A stretch of 39,332 nt of DNA from Ruminococcus sp. UBA3800. GTDB lineage: Bacteria > Bacillota > Clostridia > Oscillospirales > Ruminococcaceae. The notes beneath the pieces were generated by a model that saw only the letters and a list, made by a program, of their open reading frames with translations, ran no database searches and was not told the DNA's origin. The stretch lies in NCBI GenBank assembly GCA_002368715.1, contig DFEO01000123.1:1-39332 (forward strand). The letters are read 5' to 3'. This document shows, in pieces, positions 8,043-14,600 of this stretch. A program made the position numbers and the translations under genes. How positions within the stretch are numbered: position 1 is the first letter of the stretch; the number at the start of each line of letters is the position of its first letter.

Positions 8043-8520
8043 GCTTTCTCATCCTTTCTTTTGAAACGTAAAACTAAGCTTAACTTGAAATTACGCATTA
8101 CTATATAAATTATATTATATTTTTGTTTCTTTTTTAAGAACGTCACATTACATTGCTGTTAATATTGCCGGCCTGTGGATTTATGCTCCCGGAATGCGTT
8201 TTTGTCAGCCCTGCGGACGAAAGTTTTTTGACAATGAAAAATTCGGCAAATTACACAAAAATCATCTTGATTTTATTGGGAAAAGGCGCTTTTGGGATCG
8301 GTTTTCGGTGGAGCTTTTGTGCATTATATATAAAAACAGCATTTTTGAGGTTCGTTTCTTGCCCGTTTGGCAGGAAAAAATTTAAAAATGGGAGTAGAAA
8401 AAGTTTTAAAAATATGGTATGATATATAAGTATTATTGTACACTCTCGCAGGAATGCTTTTTTCTGCGAAGAAACCCCATGTGATGAAATTATTATATCA
8501 AATATGAAAGGACGGTCATT
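8043..8520. other. Divergent intergenic region, no convincing gene
   Basis: 478 bp between the transglutaminase gene (minus) and the STAS gene (plus). The left part is strongly AT-rich (TATAATATAATTTATATAG on the minus strand), probably the leftward promoter. The middle, about 8150-8390, has open frames with no ribosome binding site and no family signal. The right end carries the rightward promoter and a leader with a weak hairpin (TCGCAG / CTGCGA near 8446-8470). Confidence 0.6.
8395..8423 (+). promoter_or_regulatory. Probable promoter of the partner-switching operon
   Basis: TAGAAA at 8395-8400, 17 bp spacer, TATGAT at 8418-8423, followed by an untranslated leader of about 90 nt. The sequence does not match the GTTT...GGGTAT pattern of SigB promoters. 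Confidence 0.5.
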
Positions 8521-8817
8521 ATGAACGTAAACAAGATCGAAAACGCAGAGCAGCTCACAGTGGAGATAGAGGGAAGAGTTGACACAACAACTGCGCCTGC
8601 ACTTGAGGCTGAGATCAAAGGCTCGCTCGAAGGCAAGACCGATGTTATACTCGATTTCAAGAATGTTGAGTATATATCCTCCGCAGGACTCAGAGTGCTT
8701 CTTTCCACTCAGAAGATAATGAACAGACAGGGCTCTATGAAGGTCATCAACGTCAACGAGGACATTATGGAGATCTTTGAGGTAACAGGCTTCTCTGACA
8801 TCCTCACGATAGAGTAG
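8521..8817 (+). CDS. STAS-domain anti-sigma factor antagonist (RsbV/SpoIIAA type)
   Basis: 98-residue single STAS domain. In this family the unphosphorylated protein binds the anti-sigma kinase and frees its partner; the kinase inactivates it by phosphorylating a conserved Ser. The expected segment is present (DFKNVEYISSAGLRVLL, acceptor Ser at about 53-54), as are EIEGRVDTTTAP at the N terminus and the EIFEVTGFSDIL C-terminal helix. AAAGGA lies upstream of the ATG. It is first in a run with a cognate kinase (9431) and a PP2C phosphatase (9847), which would rephosphorylate and dephosphorylate it. The next gene follows after 10 bp. Confidence 0.94.
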   Translation: MNVNKIENAEQLTVEIEGRVDTTTAPALEAEIKGSLEGKTDVILDFKNVEYISSAGLRVLLSTQKIMNRQGSMKVINVNEDIMEIFEVTGFSDILTIE

Positions 8818-8827
8818 GAAAACACTT

Positions 8828-9403
8828 ATGAACATCCTTTATGTCAACTGCGCCGTAAGGAGCGCTTCACGCACGGCAAGGCTGTGTGAGAGAGTGCTCG
8901 CACGGCTTGGCGGCAGCGTGACCGAGATAAAGCCTGCGTTTATGGGGCTTCCCGTCACGGATGAAGAATTTCTGAACAGAAGAGACGCTGTTATTGCGGC
9001 TTCCGATCACGAGGATGCTGTGACTGCGCCTGCAAGGCAGTTTGCCGAGGCAGACGCTGTCGTCTTTTGTGCGCCTTACTGGGATCTTTCTTTTCCTGCT
9101 GCGCTCAAGCAGTACCTCGAGCAGGTAAATGTTATCGGCGTTACCTTTGCTTATAATGAAGAGGGCAGGCCTGTGGGACTGTGCAGGGCGAAAAAGATGT
9201 TTTATGTCACTACGGCAGGCGGAAAGATGATATCCGAGGAATACGGCTTCGGATATGTCAGTGCGCTTTGCCGCAATTTCTATGGGATAAACGATTGTGT
9301 GCTGTTCAAGGCCGAGATGCTCGATATCGTCGGGCAGGACCCCGAGGCGATAATGAGCGAGGCTCTGGACAGGATAGACCGCTGGTTCGACGAACAGGGA
9401 TAG
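8828..9403 (+). CDS. Flavodoxin-fold NAD(P)H-dependent oxidoreductase
   Basis: 191-residue protein of the flavodoxin-like-fold quinone reductase/azoreductase group. It has the N-terminal beta strand and phosphate loop (ILYVNCAVRSASRTARL), the APYWDLSFPAALKQYLEQV segment that packs against FMN, and the VTTAGG loop. Members bind FMN and pass two electrons from NAD(P)H to quinones, azo compounds or other acceptors; the substrate is not visible here. It sits between the STAS antagonist and the anti-sigma kinase, 10 bp after the first and 27 bp before the second, so it is co-transcribed with a signalling module. That placement suggests a redox input or output (inference). Ribosome binding site is weak (AGGAAA). 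Confidence 0.86.
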   Translation: MNILYVNCAVRSASRTARLCERVLARLGGSVTEIKPAFMGLPVTDEEFLNRRDAVIAASDHEDAVTAPARQFAEADAVVFCAPYWDLSFPAALKQYLEQVNVIGVTFAYNEEGRPVGLCRAKKMFYVTTAGGKMISEEYGFGYVSALCRNFYGINDCVLFKAEMLDIVGQDPEAIMSEALDRIDRWFDEQG

Positions 9404-9430
9404 GCGGAAAATGAGAAGGGAGTGAGGATC

Positions 9431-9835
9431 TTGAAGGAGATCACTTTGAAAGCGGCCGTGGACAACCTTGACAAAGTGAACGCTTTTGTCGAGGAGCAGC
9501 TCGATGAAGCGGGCTGTCCTATGAAGATCACTATGCAGGTGTGCGTGGCGGTCGAGGAGCTTTTTGTCAATGTTGCCAGCTATGCTTATGGCGGCGGCAC
9601 GGGAAACGTTACCGTAAGGTTCTCCTGCGAGGACTCGGTCGTGTCGGTCTCTTTCATCGACAGCGGAGCTCCCTTTGACCCCACACAGAAGGCTGATCCC
9701 GACACCAGTCTTCCGGCTTCGGAAAGAGAGGTAGGCGGGCTTGGCATCTTTATGGTCAAAAAGAGCATGGATGCGCTCGAATATGAATACAGGGACAATA
9801 AAAATATAGTTACGATAAAGAAGAAAATGGCTTGA
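9431..9835 (+). CDS. Anti-sigma regulatory factor, serine kinase (RsbW/SpoIIAB type)
   Basis: 134-residue GHKL/HATPase domain. N box (CVAVEELFVNVASYAY), G1 box (FIDSGAPFDP) and G2 box (GGLGIFMVKKSMD) are all present, so ATP binding and kinase activity on the STAS protein are expected. By family rule it holds a sigma factor or another target inactive until the STAS protein displaces it. The TTG at 9431 is preferred because AAGGGAG lies 8 nt upstream; a GTG at 9422 has its ribosome site too close. The PP2C gene starts 11 bp downstream. Whether its target is the ECF sigma factor at the end of this gene run is an open question. Confidence 0.93.
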   Translation: MKEITLKAAVDNLDKVNAFVEEQLDEAGCPMKITMQVCVAVEELFVNVASYAYGGGTGNVTVRFSCEDSVVSVSFIDSGAPFDPTQKADPDTSLPASEREVGGLGIFMVKKSMDALEYEYRDNKNIVTIKKKMA

Positions 9836-9846
9836 GGTGAGATCTG

Positions 9847-11988
9847 TTGATCAAAAAGTATGGAATAACACTGGGCGGGCTTCAGCAGAAGATATTGAAT
9901 CTCGTGCTTATAAGCGTATTTATCGTTATTGCGATCTACGCCGGAGTTTCTATCTATCAGAGCAGGAACCTGACTAAGGTGGTAAGAAATGCCGACAGCG
10001 AACAGCAGAAGTCTATTGAGGACGTTTCTCAGAAGACGATGGACGAGGTCATAAACAGCTCGCTGGTAAGCTCGACCGCTATGCAGGCTTATATCGCCAA
10101 CGACATTTTCTCCGAGGTCAGCTCTAATATCAAGATGCTCAGGACGATGACGGAGGACATATACGGACACAGCGAGATGTTCGGCAGAGTCGATGTGCCG
10201 GCTCCCGACCCTTCCAAGGACGGCACACCTACCGTTTCCATGCTGGCAGCTCCCGGAGTTGACCCGAATTCAAGCTATGCTCTGGGACTTGCGGGAAATC
10301 TGAGCGATGTGCTCATTTCGCTCTTTTCAAACTCCGAAAAGATCAACTCCTGCTTCGTGGCAACGCCTGACGGCACGATAATCTTTGCCAATGACCGCTC
10401 TGCCGCTTATGAGGGAGTTACGAACTTTGACCCGACGACCAGAGAATGGTATACCGAGGCCGTGAAAAAGGGCGATGTATGCTTTACGAACGTGATCCTT
10501 GATGCCTATACGGATATAAAGAGCCTGACCTGCGCAGCCCCCGTTTATGTAAACGGTGAGCTGGTGGCAGTCGTGGGCGCAGATGTGTTCCTTGACGATA
10601 TCGAGAGCTATATCGCAAGCAAGAGCACTGATACGAACTTTATCTTTATTGTCAATGATAAAGGACAGATTATCTTCTCTCCGAGAAAGGAAGGCACTCT
10701 TGCTTCCAAGCTCGGTGTGGACTCTGTCGATCTCAGATACTCCGAGAACAAGGCGCTGGGAGATTTTATCGACTCGGCTTTTGTTCAGACGACAAACGCT
10801 CAGGTGATAAACGTTGACGGCAATGACTACTATATGGTGGGCTCGCCTATGAGCGATATAGGCTGGACCGTCGTGTCGGCAGTTGACAAGAACCTTACCG
10901 ATCAGCCGACAAATATGATGATCTCGGCTTATCAGAGTATAAATGAAGATGCCACAAAGCAGTTCCAGGACAGCGCAAAGCACTCCGAGCGGCTGACACT
11001 GGTGCTCACGCTGATACTGCTGGTTCTCGCATCCGCAAATGCGCTGGTTCTTGCCGGAAGGATAGTAAAGCCTGTCGAGAAGATGACAAAGCGCATAATG
11101 GAGCTCAAGGACGATGACCTTGTTTTTAAGATGGAGGACGATTACCGCACCAAGGATGAGATAGAGGTGCTTGCAGAGTCTTTTGCGGCGCTTTCGGCAA
11201 AGACACTTAAATATATCGACGATATAACAGCCATAACCAAGGAAAAGGAAAGGATAGGAACGGAGCTCGAGCTTGCGAGGAACATACAGGCGGATATGCT
11301 CCCGTCTATCTTCCCTCCCTTCCCCGATATGAAGGCCTTCGATATTTACGCAAGTATGTCGCCGGCAAAGGAGGTAGGAGGAGATTTCTATGACTTCTTC
11401 CTGGTGGACGATGACCACCTTGCCATAGTTATGGCGGACGTTTCCGGAAAGGGCGTTCCTGCGGCGCTGTTTATGATGATGTCGAAGATACTTATAAACA
11501 ACTTCGCTATGATGGGCGACTCGCCGAGAGTGGTCCTTGAAAAGACCAACGATATGATCTGCAAGAACAACGAGGAGGAAATGTTCGTTACCGTTTGGCT
11601 GGGTATCCTCGAGATATCCACAGGAAAGATAACCGCTGCCAATGCGGGACACGAGTATCCGATAATCAGACAGCCGGGCGGAGAGTTCGAGCTTTATAAG
11701 GATAAGCACGGCTTTGTTATCGGCGGTATGGACGGGATGAGATATAAGGAGTATACATTCACACTCGGCAAGGGCGGCAAGCTCTTCCTTTATACCGACG
11801 GTATTCCCGAGGCTACGAATTCAAACAACGAGCTGTTCTCGTCAGAGCGTATGCTTGAGGTCCTGAACCGTGACCCGGAGGCTCCGCCCACAAAGATGCT
11901 GAGCGACATAAGGACAGCTATCGACGAGTTTGTCGGAGATGCACCGCAGTTTGACGATCTTACGATGCTCGCAATAGAGATAAATTAG
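9847..11988 (+). CDS. Sensor PP2C-type serine phosphatase (dCache-HAMP-SpoIIE/RsbU)
   Basis: 713-residue membrane receptor phosphatase. A first membrane helix (about 15-37) is followed by a large extracytoplasmic sensor resembling a double-Cache domain (about 40-345, with FVATPDGTIIFAN, DPTTREWY and a second Cache half IFIVNDKGQIIFSP). The second helix lies at about 385-405. HAMP (403-460) and a short coiled coil lead to the PP2C domain (about 470-713). Its metal-binding and catalytic segments are seen: EVGGDFYDFF, ADVSGKGVPAALFM, NAGHEYP, LYTDGIPEA and DDLTMLAI. It should sense an external ligand and dephosphorylate the STAS antagonist, switching on the kinase partner. TTG start with GAGGTGAG ahead. 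It lies 11 bp after the kinase and 17 bp before the next gene. Confidence 0.93.
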   Translation: MIKKYGITLGGLQQKILNLVLISVFIVIAIYAGVSIYQSRNLTKVVRNADSEQQKSIEDVSQKTMDEVINSSLVSSTAMQAYIANDIFSEVSSNIKMLRTMTEDIYGHSEMFGRVDVPAPDPSKDGTPTVSMLAAPGVDPNSSYALGLAGNLSDVLISLFSNSEKINSCFVATPDGTIIFANDRSAAYEGVTNFDPTTREWYTEAVKKGDVCFTNVILDAYTDIKSLTCAAPVYVNGELVAVVGADVFLDDIESYIASKSTDTNFIFIVNDKGQIIFSPRKEGTLASKLGVDSVDLRYSENKALGDFIDSAFVQTTNAQVINVDGNDYYMVGSPMSDIGWTVVSAVDKNLTDQPTNMMISAYQSINEDATKQFQDSAKHSERLTLVLTLILLVLASANALVLAGRIVKPVEKMTKRIMELKDDDLVFKMEDDYRTKDEIEVLAESFAALSAKTLKYIDDITAITKEKERIGTELELARNIQADMLPSIFPPFPDMKAFDIYASMSPAKEVGGDFYDFFLVDDDHLAIVMADVSGKGVPAALFMMMSKILINNFAMMGDSPRVVLEKTNDMICKNNEEEMFVTVWLGILEISTGKITAANAGHEYPIIRQPGGEFELYKDKHGFVIGGMDGMRYKEYTFTLGKGGKLFLYTDGIPEATNSNNELFSSERMLEVLNRDPEAPPTKMLSDIRTAIDEFVGDAPQFDDLTMLAIEIN

Positions 11989-12005
11989 AACACGGAGGTA
12001 ATAAG

Positions 12006-12602
12006 ATGAGATCCAATATCTATACACTGGAACAGTTTGAAAAGGACTATGACCGTATACCGGCAGAGGCGGAAAAGGTCGCTGTATATAACAGCCTGCC
12101 GCCAAAGGCTGCGCTGAGACTCAGGCTGCTGACCGAGGAGCTTATCTGTATGCTGCCGCAGCTGCTGACTTACGGCGACGGCAGCTTCTGGATAGAGAAC
12201 GAGGGCATGGCTTATGAGCTTCACCTGAATGTTATGGCGAGGGATCACTTTGACTACGATATGGATAAGCTGCTCTCCGTTTCCTCCACAGGAAAGAACG
12301 CAGCTGCAAAGGGTATTATAAACAAGATCTGTATAGCCGTTGACTGTATGTTAAACGACAGAGCAAGGCTTGCCAAGGAAGACCCCTATACCTTCTACAC
12401 GATGGGCATGACCGATCACAGCGGTTCGATGTCGTGGTCGCTTATGAGCTATAAGAACAACCTCGACCAGAGCACCGAGGATGTTCAGGAGGAAGAGGCC
12501 TGGGACGAGCTGGAGAAATCCATTATCGCAAATATTGCGGACGATGTTGTTGTGGGCGTTCTCGGAAGAAAGATCGACATAGTTATAAAGAAAACATTCT
12601 GA
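12006..12602 (+). CDS. Degenerate HATPase-like protein following PP2C phosphatase
   Basis: 198-residue cytoplasmic protein; no confident family call. Parts recall a GHKL fold: a helix with LRLLTEEL where an N box would be, a strand pair SFWIENEGMAYELHLNV, and a closing strand VLGRKIDIVIKKTF. The N-box Asn and a DxGxG G1 box are missing; STGKNAAAKGI is only loosely like a G2 lid. It is therefore unlikely to be an active kinase and may be a binding partner or pseudokinase in the switch (inference). A strong GGAGG site precedes ATG 12006, 17 bp after the phosphatase. In my recollection similar proteins accompany SpoIIE-type phosphatases in other Clostridia, but I cannot verify that here. Confidence 0.8.
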   Translation: MRSNIYTLEQFEKDYDRIPAEAEKVAVYNSLPPKAALRLRLLTEELICMLPQLLTYGDGSFWIENEGMAYELHLNVMARDHFDYDMDKLLSVSSTGKNAAAKGIINKICIAVDCMLNDRARLAKEDPYTFYTMGMTDHSGSMSWSLMSYKNNLDQSTEDVQEEEAWDELEKSIIANIADDVVVGVLGRKIDIVIKKTF

Positions 12603-12622
12603 CGAATTTTTTTCAACATCTG

Positions 12623-12652
12623 TTGCCATTTTGGTCATTTTGTTCGTATATA
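12623..12652 (+). promoter_or_regulatory. Possible internal promoter before the small-protein genes
   Basis: TTGCCA at 12623-12628, 18 bp spacer, TATATA at 12647-12652. No terminator separates this point from the upstream genes, so it would be a secondary start. Confidence 0.35.
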
Positions 12653-12708
12653 TGATCAGAGGGCAAAAGAAGCGGCATACTCAAATAAATAAACAGGAGG
12701 TAATCGCC

Positions 12709-12939
12709 ATGTCTGATAAGATGAGAAATGATGTCGAGCTTTCGCTTGGCGAGCTGGAGGGAGCAAACGGCGGCGCTTTCATAAACGGAAAGCTGGTTGC
12801 TTATTGCAGAAAATGCAAAAGACAGCTTCAGAAGGTGAGAGATGAGCGCAGAGGAGGAGCGACAAGCATCTGGATATGCGTCGATCCGAAATGCTCGGAG
12901 CATCTTAAAGAGAAAACGAACGATCAGGTCGATTTCTGA
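12709..12939 (+). CDS. Small four-Cys protein with leader-like GG motif
   Basis: 76-residue protein, not recognised. Residues 11-22 (LSLGELEGANGG) match the shape of double-glycine leader peptides of bacteriocins and RiPPs (LSxxELxxxxGG). The following 54 residues contain two Cys pairs, CRKC (33-36) and CVDPKC (57-62), with an Arg/Lys-rich middle, which could form a zinc ribbon or disulfides. ACAGGAGG lies 9 nt before ATG 12709, which rules out longer in-frame starts. It is followed 31 bp later by two paralogous small proteins and then a sigma factor. No C39-peptidase transporter or modification enzyme is in the window, so export and cleavage are only a possibility. A plain cytoplasmic zinc-ribbon regulator is the alternative. 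Confidence 0.78.
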   Translation: MSDKMRNDVELSLGELEGANGGAFINGKLVAYCRKCKRQLQKVRDERRGGATSIWICVDPKCSEHLKEKTNDQVDF

Positions 12940-12970
12940 AAACGAAAGACAGAACAAAACAGGAGGAATA

Positions 12971-13153
12971 ATGGAAGCTAAACTTAAAAGGCTGTTTGAA
13001 TGTCAGCACAGCGTAAATAACGCAAGACTTGCCTCACTGATCGACGAAACACAAAAGCGGTACAATGTGACAGAGCTTGATCTGTGTGATATCGAATGTG
13101 TGGCAGCTGCCGGCGAGGCCGGCAAATATATGGCTGACAGGTTATTCAGCTGA
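12971..13153 (+). CDS. Small protein, paralogue A (MExKLKxLF family)
   Basis: 60-residue protein of unknown function, paralogous to the next gene (about 40 percent identity by eye over 48 residues: MExKLKxLF, QxxxxN, L.S.ID..Q.RY). An amphipathic helical N-terminal part ends in LDLCDIECVAAAG (36-48), again leader-like, leaving a tail of only 12 residues (EAGKYMADRLFS). AGGAGG stands 4 nt before ATG 12971. It overlaps nothing and is 18 bp before paralogue B. Possible roles are a peptide precursor, a small anti-sigma factor for the downstream sigma, or a helical adaptor. None is demonstrated. Confidence 0.78.
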   Translation: MEAKLKRLFECQHSVNNARLASLIDETQKRYNVTELDLCDIECVAAAGEAGKYMADRLFS

Positions 13154-13171
13154 GAAAGATGAAGGAGATGT

Positions 13172-13375
13172 ATGAGAATGGAGAACAAACTTAAAAGCCT
13201 GTTTCAGAGTCAGGCCTTCTTTCAGAACAAAAAGCTTCAGTCTGTTATAGATGATGTTCAGGACAGATATTACGGCGGTTCTATTGCTCTTGATGATCTT
13301 GAACTGGTGTCTGCGGCAGGTGTTCCTGATGCAGAGCTGCTGAAGAAACATATGAGCAGCGATAAGAAGGAATAA
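13172..13375 (+). CDS. Small protein, paralogue B (MExKLKxLF family)
   Basis: 67 residues from ATG 13172, or 65 from ATG 13178, which aligns better with paralogue A (MENKLKSLF). AAGGAG is 4 nt from the first start and 10 nt from the second. The fold should match paralogue A: helical N-terminal part, then LDDLELVSAAG (40-50), then a charged 17-residue tail (VPDAELLKKHMSSDKKE). It ends 3 bp before the sigma factor start, so the two are tightly coupled. That is the usual place of a cognate regulator of an ECF sigma factor, although classic anti-sigma factors are larger. Confidence 0.78.
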   Translation: MRMENKLKSLFQSQAFFQNKKLQSVIDDVQDRYYGGSIALDDLELVSAAGVPDAELLKKHMSSDKKE

Positions 13376-13378
13376 GAT

Positions 13379-13861
13379 ATGATAACTGTAACTACCACGA
13401 AACCTGATAGTCAACAGCTGTATATCGATTATAAAGACAAAGTCATGGCATATTTCCGCAGCAAGATAAACTCGAAGGAGGACGCTGAGGATCTATGCCA
13501 GGACGTGTTTATGAAGGTCCACAGCAAATATGAAACTTTTGACAGCACAAAGAGCAGCGTTTCCACATGGATATTCACGATAGCAAGGAACACGCTGACA
13601 GATCATTTCAGGACCAACAAACAGACCGAGGAGCTGACTGACGATGCAGCTGTCTCTGATTTTGAGTGTGAGAATATGCTGGGGGATCTGGCTGATGCTC
13701 TTGCGCAGCTGCCTCAGGAGCAGAGGGATATCATCGTTCTGAGATATTATAATGGCCTGAGCCTTACCGAGATATCCAAGCTTATGGGCATATCCTACGG
13801 TATGACAAAGGTCAAGCACAATAAAGCTCTGGCATCCCTGAAAGGACTGCTGGGGGAATAG
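13379..13861 (+). CDS. ECF-type RNA polymerase sigma factor
   Basis: 160-residue sigma-70 family protein with only regions 2 and 4. Region 2 (about 15-75) has YFRSKINSKEDAEDLCQDVFMKV and STWIFTIARNTLTDHFR, the core-binding and -10-recognition segments. Region 4 (about 105-158) has LPQEQRDIIVLRYYNGLSLTEISKLMGISYGMTKVKHNKAL, a helix-turn-helix for the -35 element. It lacks an attached anti-sigma domain and is last in the run that begins with the partner-switching genes, 3 bp after paralogue B, with a strong terminator behind it. Its regulator could be the small proteins, or the RsbW-type kinase at 9431, though such kinases usually pair with larger SigB/SigF-type factors. AAGGAA precedes the ATG. 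Confidence 0.93.
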   Translation: MITVTTTKPDSQQLYIDYKDKVMAYFRSKINSKEDAEDLCQDVFMKVHSKYETFDSTKSSVSTWIFTIARNTLTDHFRTNKQTEELTDDAAVSDFECENMLGDLADALAQLPQEQRDIIVLRYYNGLSLTEISKLMGISYGMTKVKHNKALASLKGLLGE

Positions 13862-13874
13862 AAAGTTTAACTCA

Positions 13875-13911
13875 GACACTTCTGTCAGCTTTATGACAGA
13901 AGTGTCTTTTT
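13875..13911 (+). terminator. Terminator of the partner-switch/sigma operon
   Basis: Perfect 13 bp stem GACACTTCTGTCA / TGACAGAAGTGTC, 6 nt loop, then TTTTT. The first 12 stem bases are identical to those of the terminator at 21874. Confidence 0.95.
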
Positions 13912-13933
13912 CTTACCCGGCACAGAGCCGGAA

Positions 13934-14062
13934 AAATGAATAATGAATAATGAAGAAATAAAAATTAAGGTATCGTCCTGCGGACGATGATATTTTAAAT
14001 CATCGCCGAAGGCGATACCTTAACTATTCATTATTAACTATTCACTATTCATTCTTCATTAT
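13934..14062. repeat. MITE-like palindromic repeat, copy 2
   Basis: Second copy of the element at 4786. The 55 bp core at 13967-14021 differs from copy 1 at only a few positions and keeps both inner hairpins and the AAGGTATCG / CGATACCTT arms. The AT-rich right flank (TTCATTCTTCATT) runs into the NUDIX gene and encodes its last codons and stop. Confidence 0.85.
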
Positions 14063-14600
14063 TTCTGCCGTGACGAAGATAGTAGGCTTTCATTATCGCC
14101 ATCTGGGATTTGGCATCCGGTATCTCGTTTTTCATCACCAGCTCAAAGGCATCCTTCAGCGGCATCTTTTCCACGTCCAGAAACTCGCCCTCGTCAAGGT
14201 CCTGCTCACCGAAGTCAAGACCCTCAGCCATATACATATGGATGATCTCGGTATCATAGGCAACCGTCGGATAAAGACACCCAAGATAGGTCATCTTCTT
14301 TGCAGTCGCTCCCACCTCTTCTTTAAGCTCCCTCGTTCCGCATTCCAGCGGATCCTCGCCGTATTCCAGCTTTCCTGCCGGAAGCTCGGTCAGCACCCTG
14401 CCGAAGGGATAGCGAAACTGTCTGACCAGATAGACGTTCTCATCCTCATCAAGAGCTGCCACACACACACCGCCCGGGTGGTGGATCACCTCACGGGTGG
14501 CCTTCATTCCGTTGTCAAGCTCGACCTGATCTCTCGTCAGGTGGATAACAATGCCGTCAAAAAGCTCCTCAGAGGAGATCTTTTTCTCATTCTGATACAT
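14049..14600 (-). CDS. NUDIX hydrolase, ADP-ribose pyrophosphatase type
   Basis: 183-residue NUDIX protein. The NUDIX box is complete: G-x5-E-x7-RELKEEVGA within GKLEYGEDPLECG, coordinating the divalent metal. Layout and length match ADP-ribose pyrophosphatases (NudF-like), with VYLVRQFRYPFGRVLTELPAGKLE ahead of the box and a TEIIHMYMAEGL segment after it. Such enzymes hydrolyse ADP-ribose or related nucleotide sugars in the cytoplasm. ATG 14600 is preferred, with GAGGAGG 9 nt upstream; it overlaps the upstream YfhO gene by 14 bp. The final residues RNNEE and the stop come from the flank of the MITE-like element, so the original C terminus was probably altered by the insertion. Confidence 0.92.
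   Translation of the reverse strand: MYQNEKKISSEELFDGIVIHLTRDQVELDNGMKATREVIHHPGGVCVAALDEDENVYLVRQFRYPFGRVLTELPAGKLEYGEDPLECGTRELKEEVGATAKKMTYLGCLYPTVAYDTEIIHMYMAEGLDFGEQDLDEGEFLDVEKMPLKDAFELVMKNEIPDAKSQMAIMKAYYLRHGRNNEE

Noticed and set aside
8153..8422. 89-codon frame, with a CQPCG segment in a second overlapping frame
   Set aside because: No ribosome binding site, overlaps the promoter of the STAS gene and has no family resemblance; the CxxC is probably chance.
10327..11709. 460-codon open frame opposite the PP2C phosphatase
   Set aside because: Antisense shadow of a gene with intact PP2C motifs; rich in His, Arg and Cys as such shadows are.
8521..13861. Reading the module as a standard SigB operon
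   Set aside because: The sigma factor has only regions 2 and 4 and is separated by four other genes; the promoter does not fit the SigB pattern.
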